Source: a bacterium (GTDB lineage Bacteria; Krumholzibacteriota; Krumholzibacteriia; LZORAL124-64-63). From it: a DNA stretch of 49,215 nucleotides. The stretch lies in assembly GCA_024231905.1 (NCBI GenBank), contig JAAEQC010000159.1, positions 1 to 49,215 of the forward strand, written 5' to 3'. Made by a program: the position numbers and the translations under genes. The notes below the pieces were generated by a model. That model did not search any database, had not been told where the DNA came from, and was given only the letters and a program-made list of their open reading frames with translations. Of this stretch, positions 30,519 through 39,461 are shown piece by piece. Numbering within the stretch: position 1 is the first letter of the stretch; every line of letters begins with the position of its first letter.

Positions 30519-31376
30519 ATGCCTATCACATACACCTCCGTCACTGCACCGAGCGAGCTGGCCATTGCGCCTGGCCCGGTGGCTGCTGGCGGGCCCGTGC
30601 GGATCAGCTATGGGGACGATGTGTTCTTCGAGCTGACTCCTGGGATGGCGGAACAGGGCCGACGCATTCTGGTCGAGCCGGACCTGAGCAATGTCGTGGA
30701 CGGAACCCTGGATGCCGTGAGAACGGCAGGGGCGAGCAACGCGATCAGCATCGGAGGCCAAGGGGCTTTTGTGACGGTCGTGGACGGCGACGCGGACGCT
30801 GGCGAGGTCATCAACTCGGTAGCGGGGCGCCTGGTGCTCACCACGAACGACAAGGACGACGACAACATCTCCATCTGCCTCCAGGGCGGCGGTGCGATGA
30901 ACGCTCCGAGCATGAAGGTGGGTCCGTTCTTGCCGGTAGCGGCGAGCGAGATCGTCTTTGGGATCAAGGCCAAGATCAGCGACGCGACACAGACGGACCT
31001 GTTGTTCGGGCTCACAGTCTGTGACGCGGAGCCGGTGGGCGGTGTGACTGACGGTATCTACTTCCTGAAGGGAGATGCCGACACGCAGCCGGACCTGGTG
31101 CTGGAGAAGAACAGCACGGCGACTACCACGGCGATGCTGAACGCTGCTGGGGCAGCTGCTGCGGTGGCGGACAACACGTACTTCACTGCGGGGTTCATCG
31201 TGCAGGGTTTGACGACCGTTACTGGATACTGGGATGGCGTGGCAACTAACGCCAGCGCGGTGACCAACATCGACGATGACGAGCGGCTGTACGTGAACAT
31301 CTCGATCGTGAACGGCGAGGCGGCGGCCAAGACGCTGACGATCGAGAAGCTGTTCTGCTACCAGACGATGATCTAG
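30519..31376 (+). CDS. Capsid-associated beta protein, paralog 2 (285 aa)
   Basis: Same plan as the previous gene with a different N-terminus (SELAIAPGPVAAGGPVRISYGDD). The two C-terminal thirds are most alike. GGGGGTAACC precedes the ATG. Probably both occupy the capsid surface. Confidence 0.75.
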   Translation: MPITYTSVTAPSELAIAPGPVAAGGPVRISYGDDVFFELTPGMAEQGRRILVEPDLSNVVDGTLDAVRTAGASNAISIGGQGAFVTVVDGDADAGEVINSVAGRLVLTTNDKDDDNISICLQGGGAMNAPSMKVGPFLPVAASEIVFGIKAKISDATQTDLLFGLTVCDAEPVGGVTDGIYFLKGDADTQPDLVLEKNSTATTTAMLNAAGAAAAVADNTYFTAGFIVQGLTTVTGYWDGVATNASAVTNIDDDERLYVNISIVNGEAAAKTLTIEKLFCYQTMI

Positions 31377-31383
31377 TGATACC

Positions 31384-31403
31384 GGGGCCCCTCCGGGGGC
31401 CCC
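31384..31403 (+). terminator. GGGGCCCC hairpin
   Basis: GGGGCCCC-TCCG-GGGGCCCC: an 8-bp stem with a tetraloop, right after the second capsid-associated paralog. No T-tract. Confidence 0.55.
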
Positions 31404-31421
31404 ACCTTGGGGGAGTGGGCC

Positions 31422-32462
31422 ATGCCTGCATCATCAAGCACGTTCATGAGCATCACCAACGCGGTGTTGGGGTCGATGAACGAGCCCGAGATCACGTCGG
31501 GCCAGTGGCTGCTGGTCACCGGCCGCCAGAAGCAAGTGAAGTCGCTTGTGATCGAGCAGTATGGGGAGATGGTGAACAAGCTGCCGGACTACTTCCTCCA
31601 CAAGACGGACGTTGTCCGGCTCTACAAGCCATTTACGTCAGGGAAGGTCACCGAGATCGAGGAAACCGTGGTCACCTTCACGTCGGAGACGGGTGACCAT
31701 TTCGATAACGACCAACCACCCGACTGGACCCCGACCAAGCGGGCCCTGTTCCGCATGTCGCTAGACTCGGACTGGTATGTGGTGGACCAAATGGCCAGCG
31801 GGGCCATCGTCTTGCAGGACCGGCACTTGGACTACCCGACAGGCTCAGCCCTGTCAGCCAGCGAGGGGTACGACTCGGACGGCTACTCGCACCAGATCGT
31901 CATGATGTACAACTCGCTCCCGTCGGATTTCCAGGACATGTGGGACCTGGAGAAGCCGTTCGAGGGGTACAACATGAAACCAGAGTCGGTCAGCGGCCTC
32001 CTGAGGCGGATGCGGCAGTCTGGCGACGTTGCGGGGAGCGGCCCGCCCCGGCACTACGCTGTGGCACACGACGCTATGGTGGGTACGGGCGCCAACGATG
32101 GTCCGTGGCTCCTGGTCCACCCGCAGGTGTCTGAGGACAAGTACGTGACGGTCCACTACCGGCGCACGACGACGCTGCTGGACATGGACTCGGCCGCGGC
32201 TGCTGTTATCGACATGCCTGAGGACCACGTAGCGCGGCTCGCGAACAGGTGCAAAGCCCTGGCCCAGATCCAGTTCAAGAAGAACGTGGAGCTGTACCAG
32301 GTCTTCACGAGCAAAGAGCGAGAGATGGAGAGCGACGCGAACGCGAAGCTGGTGTCGGCCCAGCGGAACCGCCTCGTCCCCAACAACGAGAACTACCGTG
32401 GGTTCTACCGGGGGGCGGCGAACGCCAACGCGGCGCAGCGGCTGTACAAGCGCAGGGGATAG
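31422..32462 (+). CDS. Tail/adaptor structural protein (346 aa)
   Basis: Position after the capsid genes and size fit a podovirus tail adaptor or tubular protein. Body with EITSGQWLLVTGRQKQVKSLV, then an alpha-helical end. The last 30 residues (VPNNENYRGFYRG, then RLYKRRG) are shared with the next protein. GGGGGAG lies six bases before the ATG at 31422. The family is assigned mainly from context. Confidence 0.65.
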   Translation: MPASSSTFMSITNAVLGSMNEPEITSGQWLLVTGRQKQVKSLVIEQYGEMVNKLPDYFLHKTDVVRLYKPFTSGKVTEIEETVVTFTSETGDHFDNDQPPDWTPTKRALFRMSLDSDWYVVDQMASGAIVLQDRHLDYPTGSALSASEGYDSDGYSHQIVMMYNSLPSDFQDMWDLEKPFEGYNMKPESVSGLLRRMRQSGDVAGSGPPRHYAVAHDAMVGTGANDGPWLLVHPQVSEDKYVTVHYRRTTTLLDMDSAAAAVIDMPEDHVARLANRCKALAQIQFKKNVELYQVFTSKEREMESDANAKLVSAQRNRLVPNNENYRGFYRGAANANAAQRLYKRRG

Positions 32463-32465
32463 CCA

Positions 32466-32981
32466 GTGGCTTGGTCATTCGTATCGGCACATGTAGACCA
32501 CTGCGATGAAGAAGATGGCACCTACATCACAGACCCGTGGTCGATGACGGTCTATGGGCAAGAATATGTGCGTGGGTACTACAAAGTCTCGGGCCCAGGA
32601 GGCGACCCGCTCGCATCCGGCCACGTCACCATCCAGATCGACAAGGGGTCTGGGTGGGAAGTCTACGCGGCCGGCAAGAACGTGCAGCCCTACCGTATTG
32701 TGGGGATGGCGGTGTTTGTGCCAGCGTCGTTCTACACGCCGATATTGTACGGGCACGGGACTGCGGGTGCGTACAAGGTGCGGGCGAAGGCTGATTGGGT
32801 AGGCGGGCCGTACTACTCGAACGAGATCGCGTACACACTGGTGGGCGCGACGAGGAGCATTCCCACAAGCGCGCCAGACAGGAAGCGCATCGTGCCAGAC
32901 ACCATGAACTACCGAGGGTTCTACAGGGGGGTGTCTGGAGACACGGCGCCACCGAGACACTACCGGATCCGCGGGAGGTAG
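32466..32981 (+). CDS. Tail-region beta protein with shared C-terminal tag (171 aa)
   Basis: The GTG start follows CAGGGG. An immunoglobulin-like or fibronectin-like strand order (YVRGYYKVSGPGG, GHVTIQIDKGSGWE, AYKVRAKADWVGG) is followed by the tag VPDTMNYRGFYRG and the end HYRIRGR, matching the previous protein. It may attach to the same tail site. Confidence 0.7.
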   Translation: MAWSFVSAHVDHCDEEDGTYITDPWSMTVYGQEYVRGYYKVSGPGGDPLASGHVTIQIDKGSGWEVYAAGKNVQPYRIVGMAVFVPASFYTPILYGHGTAGAYKVRAKADWVGGPYYSNEIAYTLVGATRSIPTSAPDRKRIVPDTMNYRGFYRGVSGDTAPPRHYRIRGR

Positions 32982-32984
32982 GGC

Positions 32985-35372
32985 ATGCCACACATCCCAG
33001 TGATCCCCGCGGCCGGGGAGTACCTCGACCTGGAGAGTACCGGGCTAACACACCAGCCGGGCACGTTCTCCAATGTGAGGAACGTCAGGTTTCGGGACGA
33101 CAACACGCCGACTAGGCGTGGCGGGCTCGTCGCGCACCACCGCCCGTTCGAGATCAACGACAGCGGCAACCCGCTGCAGGGGCTGCTGACGAACTACGAG
33201 TGTCAGGGGTGCTACCACTACGAACGAGTTCCGGGGGTGACGGCTGCAAGGTCGTCAACCTACCTCGCCAAAGTGGAGCAGTACCTGGTGGGGAGCCTGT
33301 TCGGCGACGACTTCGTCATGCCGCTAGCGGACAATCTCGGCGCCACATCGGTGCCCGACTTCACGGAATACTACATCCTGTCCGAGCGGCGGAACTACAT
33401 CATCGTGTTGACCAACGACGATGCGTCAGAGCCGGTGTACTGGGACGGGCGGTACGGGGAGTGGAGCGCTGACACCTTCGACTTCGACAAGTGGGGGTTC
33501 TTCAAGCGGATCCCCCATGCCCCGCGCGGCGCCAAGTTTGGCCGAGTTCACAACGGTCGGTTCTGGCTGGGTGGCCACGCTGACTACGAGATCCAGGCCA
33601 GTGGGGCTGGGGACTTCCGGGACTTCACTAGCTCTCCGATCATTCTCTTCATGGACCCATCCTTCGGCCCCGTGACGGCGTTCTTCGAGACGTACTATGG
33701 GGAGCTGCTAGTCGGCCAGGCGCGGGGTATCAGCCGGATCATCTTCAGCAACGGCGTTCCGGTGCAGGTGGACCCGGTGAGGTCTCTCTCGTCGGACGGC
33801 GGACCGGTGAACAACCGCTCGGTGGCACGCGTGGGGAACGATCACTACTACCTCACGGCCGACGGGGTCTTGAGGTCACTGGCGACCACTGAGCAGTACG
33901 GAGATTTCCTGTTCAGCGCCAAGAGCTTCAAGATCCACAAGGCGCTGCGACAGATCCCAAAAGCCGCGGCCGACAGCGCCTTCTTGATCAACGACCCGGA
34001 CGAGGAAGTCCTCTGGATGTCGTTGTCGGTGGGCTCTGGAGTGAAGAACGACACCCTCTTGGGGTACGACTACAACCGCGATCGCTGGCTGCGCGACGAG
34101 AACAAGTCCATCGGCGGGATGTCCGGCGCCGCCCTCTGCCAGAGCAACCGCTACAACGGGCTCCGGAAGGTGATGATGTCCAACTACCGGACGGTGGACG
34201 ATGGTGGCGCTACGGTTGGTGGCAAGATCTGGCTCAGGCACCCCACGCACAAGGAAGATGCCTGGTCCGGTGGGAAGACTGAGGTCAACGAGACATCCGC
34301 CCCCTTGTACCTGCAAGCCCGGCTAGTGTTCCCAGACGAAGACGCAGGCAACGGTGGGTGGCCCACCACTGGAGTCACCGTGACGACGACGGGCAACTAC
34401 GACGTCGGCGCCAGCACCACCATCGTGCTGCGCGCCAATGCGGGTGGGACCATCGGCACGGGGAACTGGTTGGCAGAGTGGGAGGACAAGGTCGACGACC
34501 CAGGGGTGTTCAACAGCGTGGACCTGGGGGCCTACAACCTCGACGCCGACCTCAGCCTGGGCAACAACATCAACCTCCAGTTCGCCAGCGGCTCGGTGGT
34601 CACCGAGGGGATGGAGATCTACATTCACGTGGACCAGAACAAGACCATCGACATGGATTGGAACGCGGAGATGGTGGACCTGGCGACCGGCAACGGGATC
34701 AACGAGGGCCCAGGGGCGGCTGGGAGCGCCTACAACTTCGTCCCCATCCTGGAGACGCCCTGGATGTTCTCGGGGAACCCCCACGCTGAGTTCCAGCTGG
34801 ACGGCCTGTCGGTGATCACCAGGGTGGTGGGGAACCGCGCGGACACAGAGACGGACGATGACGAGGACTCGGCGGGGCAGAACCAGTTCCGGTACAGCCT
34901 GGACGTGTACGTGATGGTGGACGAGTCTCGGGAGTGGAGGTGGATCGGGTGCCTGGATGGGAACGCGGCCCAGCGGTTCCACCTGGACCCGAGCAAGTCT
35001 GAGATTGCTGGAGGGCACGCTGATCGCGACGTTGCAGGTGATGGCACGGGCTGGCAGCTTGTGCCGACCGACGACGAGGCCACTGCGGACCCGCTAGCCA
35101 CCGACGAGGACGTGAACATGGAATTCGTCCGTATCGGGTCCAGGACCAAGAGGTTCAAGCTGCGCTTCGACCAGCTGACCCCGGCCAGGACGGACGTCTC
35201 GGATGGGGGAGACGAGAACAACGCCTGGGGAGCACACGATGGCGACTTCAACCTGGTGGGGTACCAGATTCACCTGACACCGGGTGAAGAGGGGGACGCC
35301 ACGGACGGTGGTGGAACCATGTCGGTCTTCGGCGATCTCGGCCTGAAGGTCCGGGGAGGATCGGGAGAATAG
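32985..35372 (+). CDS. Tail nozzle/stabilisation protein (795 aa)
   Basis: Begins MPHIPVIPAAGEYLDLE and contains FSNVRNVRFRDDNTPTRRGG, then repeated beta blades (YLVGSLFGDD, YIIVLTNDDA, HNGRFWLGGHADYE). This is the beta-propeller plan of podovirus tail nozzle and P22-type stabilisation proteins. An inserted beta domain and an acidic C-terminus follow. GGAGGTAGGG precedes the ATG. A palindrome (35269-35288) lies near its end. Confidence 0.8.
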   Translation: MPHIPVIPAAGEYLDLESTGLTHQPGTFSNVRNVRFRDDNTPTRRGGLVAHHRPFEINDSGNPLQGLLTNYECQGCYHYERVPGVTAARSSTYLAKVEQYLVGSLFGDDFVMPLADNLGATSVPDFTEYYILSERRNYIIVLTNDDASEPVYWDGRYGEWSADTFDFDKWGFFKRIPHAPRGAKFGRVHNGRFWLGGHADYEIQASGAGDFRDFTSSPIILFMDPSFGPVTAFFETYYGELLVGQARGISRIIFSNGVPVQVDPVRSLSSDGGPVNNRSVARVGNDHYYLTADGVLRSLATTEQYGDFLFSAKSFKIHKALRQIPKAAADSAFLINDPDEEVLWMSLSVGSGVKNDTLLGYDYNRDRWLRDENKSIGGMSGAALCQSNRYNGLRKVMMSNYRTVDDGGATVGGKIWLRHPTHKEDAWSGGKTEVNETSAPLYLQARLVFPDEDAGNGGWPTTGVTVTTTGNYDVGASTTIVLRANAGGTIGTGNWLAEWEDKVDDPGVFNSVDLGAYNLDADLSLGNNINLQFASGSVVTEGMEIYIHVDQNKTIDMDWNAEMVDLATGNGINEGPGAAGSAYNFVPILETPWMFSGNPHAEFQLDGLSVITRVVGNRADTETDDDEDSAGQNQFRYSLDVYVMVDESREWRWIGCLDGNAAQRFHLDPSKSEIAGGHADRDVAGDGTGWQLVPTDDEATADPLATDEDVNMEFVRIGSRTKRFKLRFDQLTPARTDVSDGGDENNAWGAHDGDFNLVGYQIHLTPGEEGDATDGGGTMSVFGDLGLKVRGGSGE
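35269..35288. promoter_or_regulatory. Palindromic operator candidate
   Basis: TTCACC-N8-GGTGAA with perfect 6-bp arms, about 85 bp before the first tailspike gene. Confidence 0.45.
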
Positions 35373-35373
35373 C

Positions 35374-36924
35374 ATGGACGTCGCATCAGTCACATTTGCC
35401 ACAGGGACCGCGCTGACCTCGACCGCTCTCGACGCTGGATTCGCGACGCTAACGGCCCACCAGATTGTTCGGGCGGATTTCGCAAGCGGGTTCGCGTGGG
35501 GCCAGGACGTCGACCTTGATGGGTTCGGGCTCCTGAACGCCAGGCACATCAATGGCACAGTCGCGGACGCCTCGAAGTTCCGGGAGGGGGACAACTCGGC
35601 GGCCATCCAGGCTGCCATCGACTTCGTTCTGGACACGTCGGCGTCTGGAGGGATCGTCTACATCCCACCGACCAGCCGGGTGGGTGGCTGGGACATCGAC
35701 GAGACGATCACGGTGTACTCGAACATCACCATCTTGGGGACTGCGGGCACTGTGTTCGAGAAGGCCACGGCCAACTCCAATGCGGTCTTCAGGAACAACG
35801 CGAGCGCGACCGCGGCCGTCAGCCACTTGGAAATCTGCAATCTCCGGATCTTGGCGGACGGCAACAGTGGCGCGGTGGTGGAGCTGGGCCACGGGGCGGA
35901 GTTCATCAGCATCCACGGCATCACAGTGGGGGATGGAACGGCGGCGGAGTGTGCCCCAGACCACTTCGTGGACCTCGACGCCATTGGTGCCGGGGATGCC
36001 ATCGAGCACATCCGCATCTACGACAATGTGGTGGAGGGCCCGCTGCTCAAACTGCGGTCGTCGGGGAACGGGGACTTCGTAGGGCACGTCAGCGTCCACA
36101 ACAACGTGTGTAACGTGTTGGCCACCAGCCAGGCGTACGCGATCGACATTTCGTCCACCAATAAGGGTACCGGCATCCGGATCCTGGACAACTGGATCCA
36201 CACGGGTGATCTAACATCGCCGCTCAGAGTGGCCGCCGCCACCCCGGCGACGCTCCGTCACACGAACGTCCAGCTTCTCAACAACGACTTCGCGGGCCAC
36301 GAGGCCGGTGTGTACCCGGTCGTGTTCGACGGGGTCGACGGTCTGGTCATGCGTGGTAACCGGGTGATGGTAGACGATGGGGCAGCGGCGGGCTGCGCCG
36401 CCATCGTGTGGCTCAGCGACTGCGACGCCGCGATCGTGGAGGACAACATCATCAGCGGGGACCCCGGGACGGCGTCTGGCCTGACTGCGGATTACGGGGT
36501 GAAGATCGACGCCACATGCGACGGCGTGCGGATTGTGAACAACGTGTTCGAGGACGTGTACGTTGCGACCGGCGCGGTTATATCCCGGAACTACGGGCTA
36601 AAACTGGGAGCCTACGTCATCGATGTGGGCGCTGATAACGTGCAAACCTGGGGCAACCACGTCGTGGAGCAGGAGGAGTACGCGGTAACCATGGGCGCTG
36701 GAGTCGCTGTGGCAACGGAAGCGGCGCCTGGCATCTGCACCACGCTAACCGACTCAGTACGCCACGCGCTCTACAAGATGCGGTGGTTTACCGAGTCTGG
36801 AGCGGTGGCCAGTTCGCAGATAGTCGGTGGCCCCGCGGTGGGGACGGACGACCAGATCGACATCGCGCACGAGGGTGTCGTCACTGGCAACCCGCTCATC
36901 GTACGACTCTGGGTGGAGGTCTGA
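35374..36924 (+). CDS. Tailspike 1, right-handed beta-helix (516 aa)
   Basis: The N-terminal 75 residues (LTAHQIVR, DFASGFAWGQD, DGFGLLNARHIN, AIQAAIDFV) are nearly identical to the next gene and probably attach the spike to the tail. The middle is a right-handed beta-helix of the pectate-lyase type (repeats such as HLEICNLRILADGN, HIRIYDNVVEG). A short C-terminal domain ends VRLWVEV. Polysaccharide binding or cleavage is inferred from the fold. Confidence 0.82.
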   Translation: MDVASVTFATGTALTSTALDAGFATLTAHQIVRADFASGFAWGQDVDLDGFGLLNARHINGTVADASKFREGDNSAAIQAAIDFVLDTSASGGIVYIPPTSRVGGWDIDETITVYSNITILGTAGTVFEKATANSNAVFRNNASATAAVSHLEICNLRILADGNSGAVVELGHGAEFISIHGITVGDGTAAECAPDHFVDLDAIGAGDAIEHIRIYDNVVEGPLLKLRSSGNGDFVGHVSVHNNVCNVLATSQAYAIDISSTNKGTGIRILDNWIHTGDLTSPLRVAAATPATLRHTNVQLLNNDFAGHEAGVYPVVFDGVDGLVMRGNRVMVDDGAAAGCAAIVWLSDCDAAIVEDNIISGDPGTASGLTADYGVKIDATCDGVRIVNNVFEDVYVATGAVISRNYGLKLGAYVIDVGADNVQTWGNHVVEQEEYAVTMGAGVAVATEAAPGICTTLTDSVRHALYKMRWFTESGAVASSQIVGGPAVGTDDQIDIAHEGVVTGNPLIVRLWVEV

Positions 36925-36925
36925 C

Positions 36926-38452
36926 ATGGACGTTGCTGGAATCACCTTCCCATCAGGGACGGCGCTGACCACCACAACACTGGACGCGGCCTTTGCGACG
37001 CTGACGGCCCACCAGATCGTGCGCCCGGACTTCGCGTCCGGGTTTGCGTGGGGGCAGGACCTGGACCTTGATGGCTTCGGGCTCTTGAATGCGCGGCACA
37101 TCAACAGCAGGGTGGTAGACGCGACCCAGTTCCGCGCGGGGAACAACGCGGGGGCCATCCAGGCGGCCATCGACTTCGTGAACGATGGGGCCGGGAAGGG
37201 TACGGTGGTCATCCCGGCGCTTAGTGGGGCGTGGACCATGGACGCTCCGGTGTCCACATACTCGGGCATCAACATCGTTGGGGTGGGGTGGCCGCAGCTG
37301 AACAAGACCCACACGTCCGATCTGTTCATCGCCTCAGGCACAGACGCGAACGGTATCACCGTTACCGGCTTGCACGTCACGGCGAATGGGAATGCCGGGT
37401 CGTTCCTCCACCTGTTGAATGGGTGCCAGAATATCCACGTGATCCGTAACCTGGTGGAGGGTCTGGAGGGCTACATGGTGTTCGCTGACGCGGACGCTTC
37501 GGGGTCGTCGTGGGAGAATGTGTTTATCCAGAATAACTCCTGCGTGGCCGCCCTCTTGAAGACTCGCGACAATGTGTCCATCGGGTCGATCGGCCAGTTT
37601 ATGATCACGCACAACATCGTAAACCTCGACGGCGGGGCCACCGCCCCGGGTGCGTACGTGATCCAGGCCAACGACTCGGCGGGGCCTGGGTGGCACATCA
37701 GCGACAACACGGTGGACGGTGGGACGGTCGCGGGCTTTTTGTACCTGACCGCCGGTTCAGGTGCCATGATCGCCAACAACGTGTTCGAGGGTGGGAAGGC
37801 GGGCTCCAACGCGGTGGAGATAGAAAGCTCCTCCAGGGTCCGGTTCCTCAACAACCAGGTACACATCGCCAGCGTCGGAGTGGCGGCCATGACGGCGGCG
37901 GTGAGCGTGACGAATTCGGACCAGGTATACATCGCCAACAACAGGATCGGGTGCCCGGCGAATAACACGCAGGTGAGCACGCTGTACTGCAACTACGGCA
38001 TCCAACTCGACTCGAACTGTGACTCGTGTACCATCACCGACAATTTCCTAGAAGACATGGGCACTGTTGCTGGCGGCAGCCGGGCGCAGACCCTGGGCGT
38101 GGTGCTGGCACCGATCAACATAAACAGCGCGACGAACTTGGACAGGCACGGGAACCGGCTCACTGAGGACATGTATGTGTCGTGGACCATCTCCAATGAT
38201 GACACAGCGTCTGTGGGGCCGACGAAAGAAGATGAGGAGGCGTGCGCTGGAGTCCGGGCGGCTGGCACGGATGCCGCCAGGAACGCTCTGATCCAACTGC
38301 GCTCGACCGTGGTGTATCCAGGGGCGACTACCAACACGCTTGCTCGCGTGTTGGGCGTGGGGGTCGACACGGACGACACGTTATTTGTGGTCCACCCCGC
38401 GCCCGGAGGTGCTCCAACAGCGCCAGACATTCACATCTGGGTAGAAGGATAG
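36926..38452 (+). CDS. Tailspike 2, right-handed beta-helix (508 aa)
   Basis: Shares the N-terminal attachment region with tailspike 1 but diverges after about residue 80. Beta-helix rungs (GITVTGLHVTANGNAG, WENVFIQNNSCVA, MIANNVFEGG) and an end APDIHIWVEG resembling the other spike. GGAGG lies in the last codons of tailspike 1. Two receptor specificities on one particle are inferred. Confidence 0.82.
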   Translation: MDVAGITFPSGTALTTTTLDAAFATLTAHQIVRPDFASGFAWGQDLDLDGFGLLNARHINSRVVDATQFRAGNNAGAIQAAIDFVNDGAGKGTVVIPALSGAWTMDAPVSTYSGINIVGVGWPQLNKTHTSDLFIASGTDANGITVTGLHVTANGNAGSFLHLLNGCQNIHVIRNLVEGLEGYMVFADADASGSSWENVFIQNNSCVAALLKTRDNVSIGSIGQFMITHNIVNLDGGATAPGAYVIQANDSAGPGWHISDNTVDGGTVAGFLYLTAGSGAMIANNVFEGGKAGSNAVEIESSSRVRFLNNQVHIASVGVAAMTAAVSVTNSDQVYIANNRIGCPANNTQVSTLYCNYGIQLDSNCDSCTITDNFLEDMGTVAGGSRAQTLGVVLAPININSATNLDRHGNRLTEDMYVSWTISNDDTASVGPTKEDEEACAGVRAAGTDAARNALIQLRSTVVYPGATTNTLARVLGVGVDTDDTLFVVHPAPGGAPTAPDIHIWVEG

Positions 38453-38462
38453 GAGGAGACTG

Positions 38463-39452
38463 ATGGACCCCTTCGTAACGTCTATGCTGCTCGGCGGTGG
38501 GATGAAGCTCCTGGGTGGGTGGCTGGGAGGCGGCGACAAGAAGACCTCCGAGGACAGCTCCACCCGGATGAGCTATGCGGACCTTCCGGAGTATTGGCAG
38601 AACCTAATGCATGAGGGTGGTGGGCACAGCAAGCATTCGCTCGACATGTTGAGGCAGGCCGCCAACCAGGGCCCCGGCGCCAACGCCACCCAGGGAGCTA
38701 TGAGCGGGATGGGTTGGAGCCGAAGCCAGCAGCAGGCGCTGTTCGGGGAGTTGCCCGAGATGGCCAACTTGACCCCCGAGCAAAGGGCGGCGATCGAGAA
38801 CGCCTCCACCATGGGGCTAGACATCGCCCAAGGGCGCTTTGGCGCCGCCAGGGACTCGGCCATGGGCGCGTCCAGAGCGGCGGCTACCGAGGCTGCCACT
38901 GGTATCCGGGACATGTACGCCCAGGCCGGTCTCCGTGGCGGCACCCCGGTGGCGGCAGCGCAGGGCCGTGCGGTCACCGAGGCGTGGCGCCCAGTCTCCG
39001 ACATGTCCAGAGCCTTCGGGGCGGAGATGTCTGGCTTGGCTCGCGGGGCGCAGGGGTGGGCCTCCTCGGCTGGGCTTCAGCTGCAACAGGACCAACAGAA
39101 GCTGGAGATGGCTCGGCGGGGGATGCTCCTGCAGACCTTTATGGGCATGGGGCAGCAGGACCTGCAAGCGCAGCAGCTGGCGGCCAGCCGTCGGGAGTCG
39201 TTCAGCAACGCCGCCCGGGGGCTCTTGCAGATTCCTGCACATCTCCAGAGCAATCTGAGGAACAGTGACACGTCCGGCACGAGGACTATGTCCGGCGGCC
39301 CCGGCGCGATGTCCATGGGCTTGATGGGCATGGGCGGGGACATCATGGACTGGGGGTTCAGCCAAAAAGGGGCCAGTGGCACCGGGAGCGGGTACACCCC
39401 GAAGGGCGACTGGTTCGGCGGGGGCGGCGACTCGAACTACCAGTGGATGTAG
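38463..39452 (+). CDS. Internal virion protein A (329 aa)
   Basis: A Met/Gly/Gln-rich protein with a hydrophobic start (VTSMLLGGGMKLLGGWLGG) and a long helical centre (AASRAAATEAATGIRDMYAQ). This is the composition of small ejection proteins such as T7 gp14. It opens a block of internal proteins. AGGAGGAG precedes the ATG. Confidence 0.7.
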   Translation: MDPFVTSMLLGGGMKLLGGWLGGGDKKTSEDSSTRMSYADLPEYWQNLMHEGGGHSKHSLDMLRQAANQGPGANATQGAMSGMGWSRSQQQALFGELPEMANLTPEQRAAIENASTMGLDIAQGRFGAARDSAMGASRAAATEAATGIRDMYAQAGLRGGTPVAAAQGRAVTEAWRPVSDMSRAFGAEMSGLARGAQGWASSAGLQLQQDQQKLEMARRGMLLQTFMGMGQQDLQAQQLAASRRESFSNAARGLLQIPAHLQSNLRNSDTSGTRTMSGGPGAMSMGLMGMGGDIMDWGFSQKGASGTGSGYTPKGDWFGGGGDSNYQWM

Positions 39453-39461
39453 GAGGGCAAG

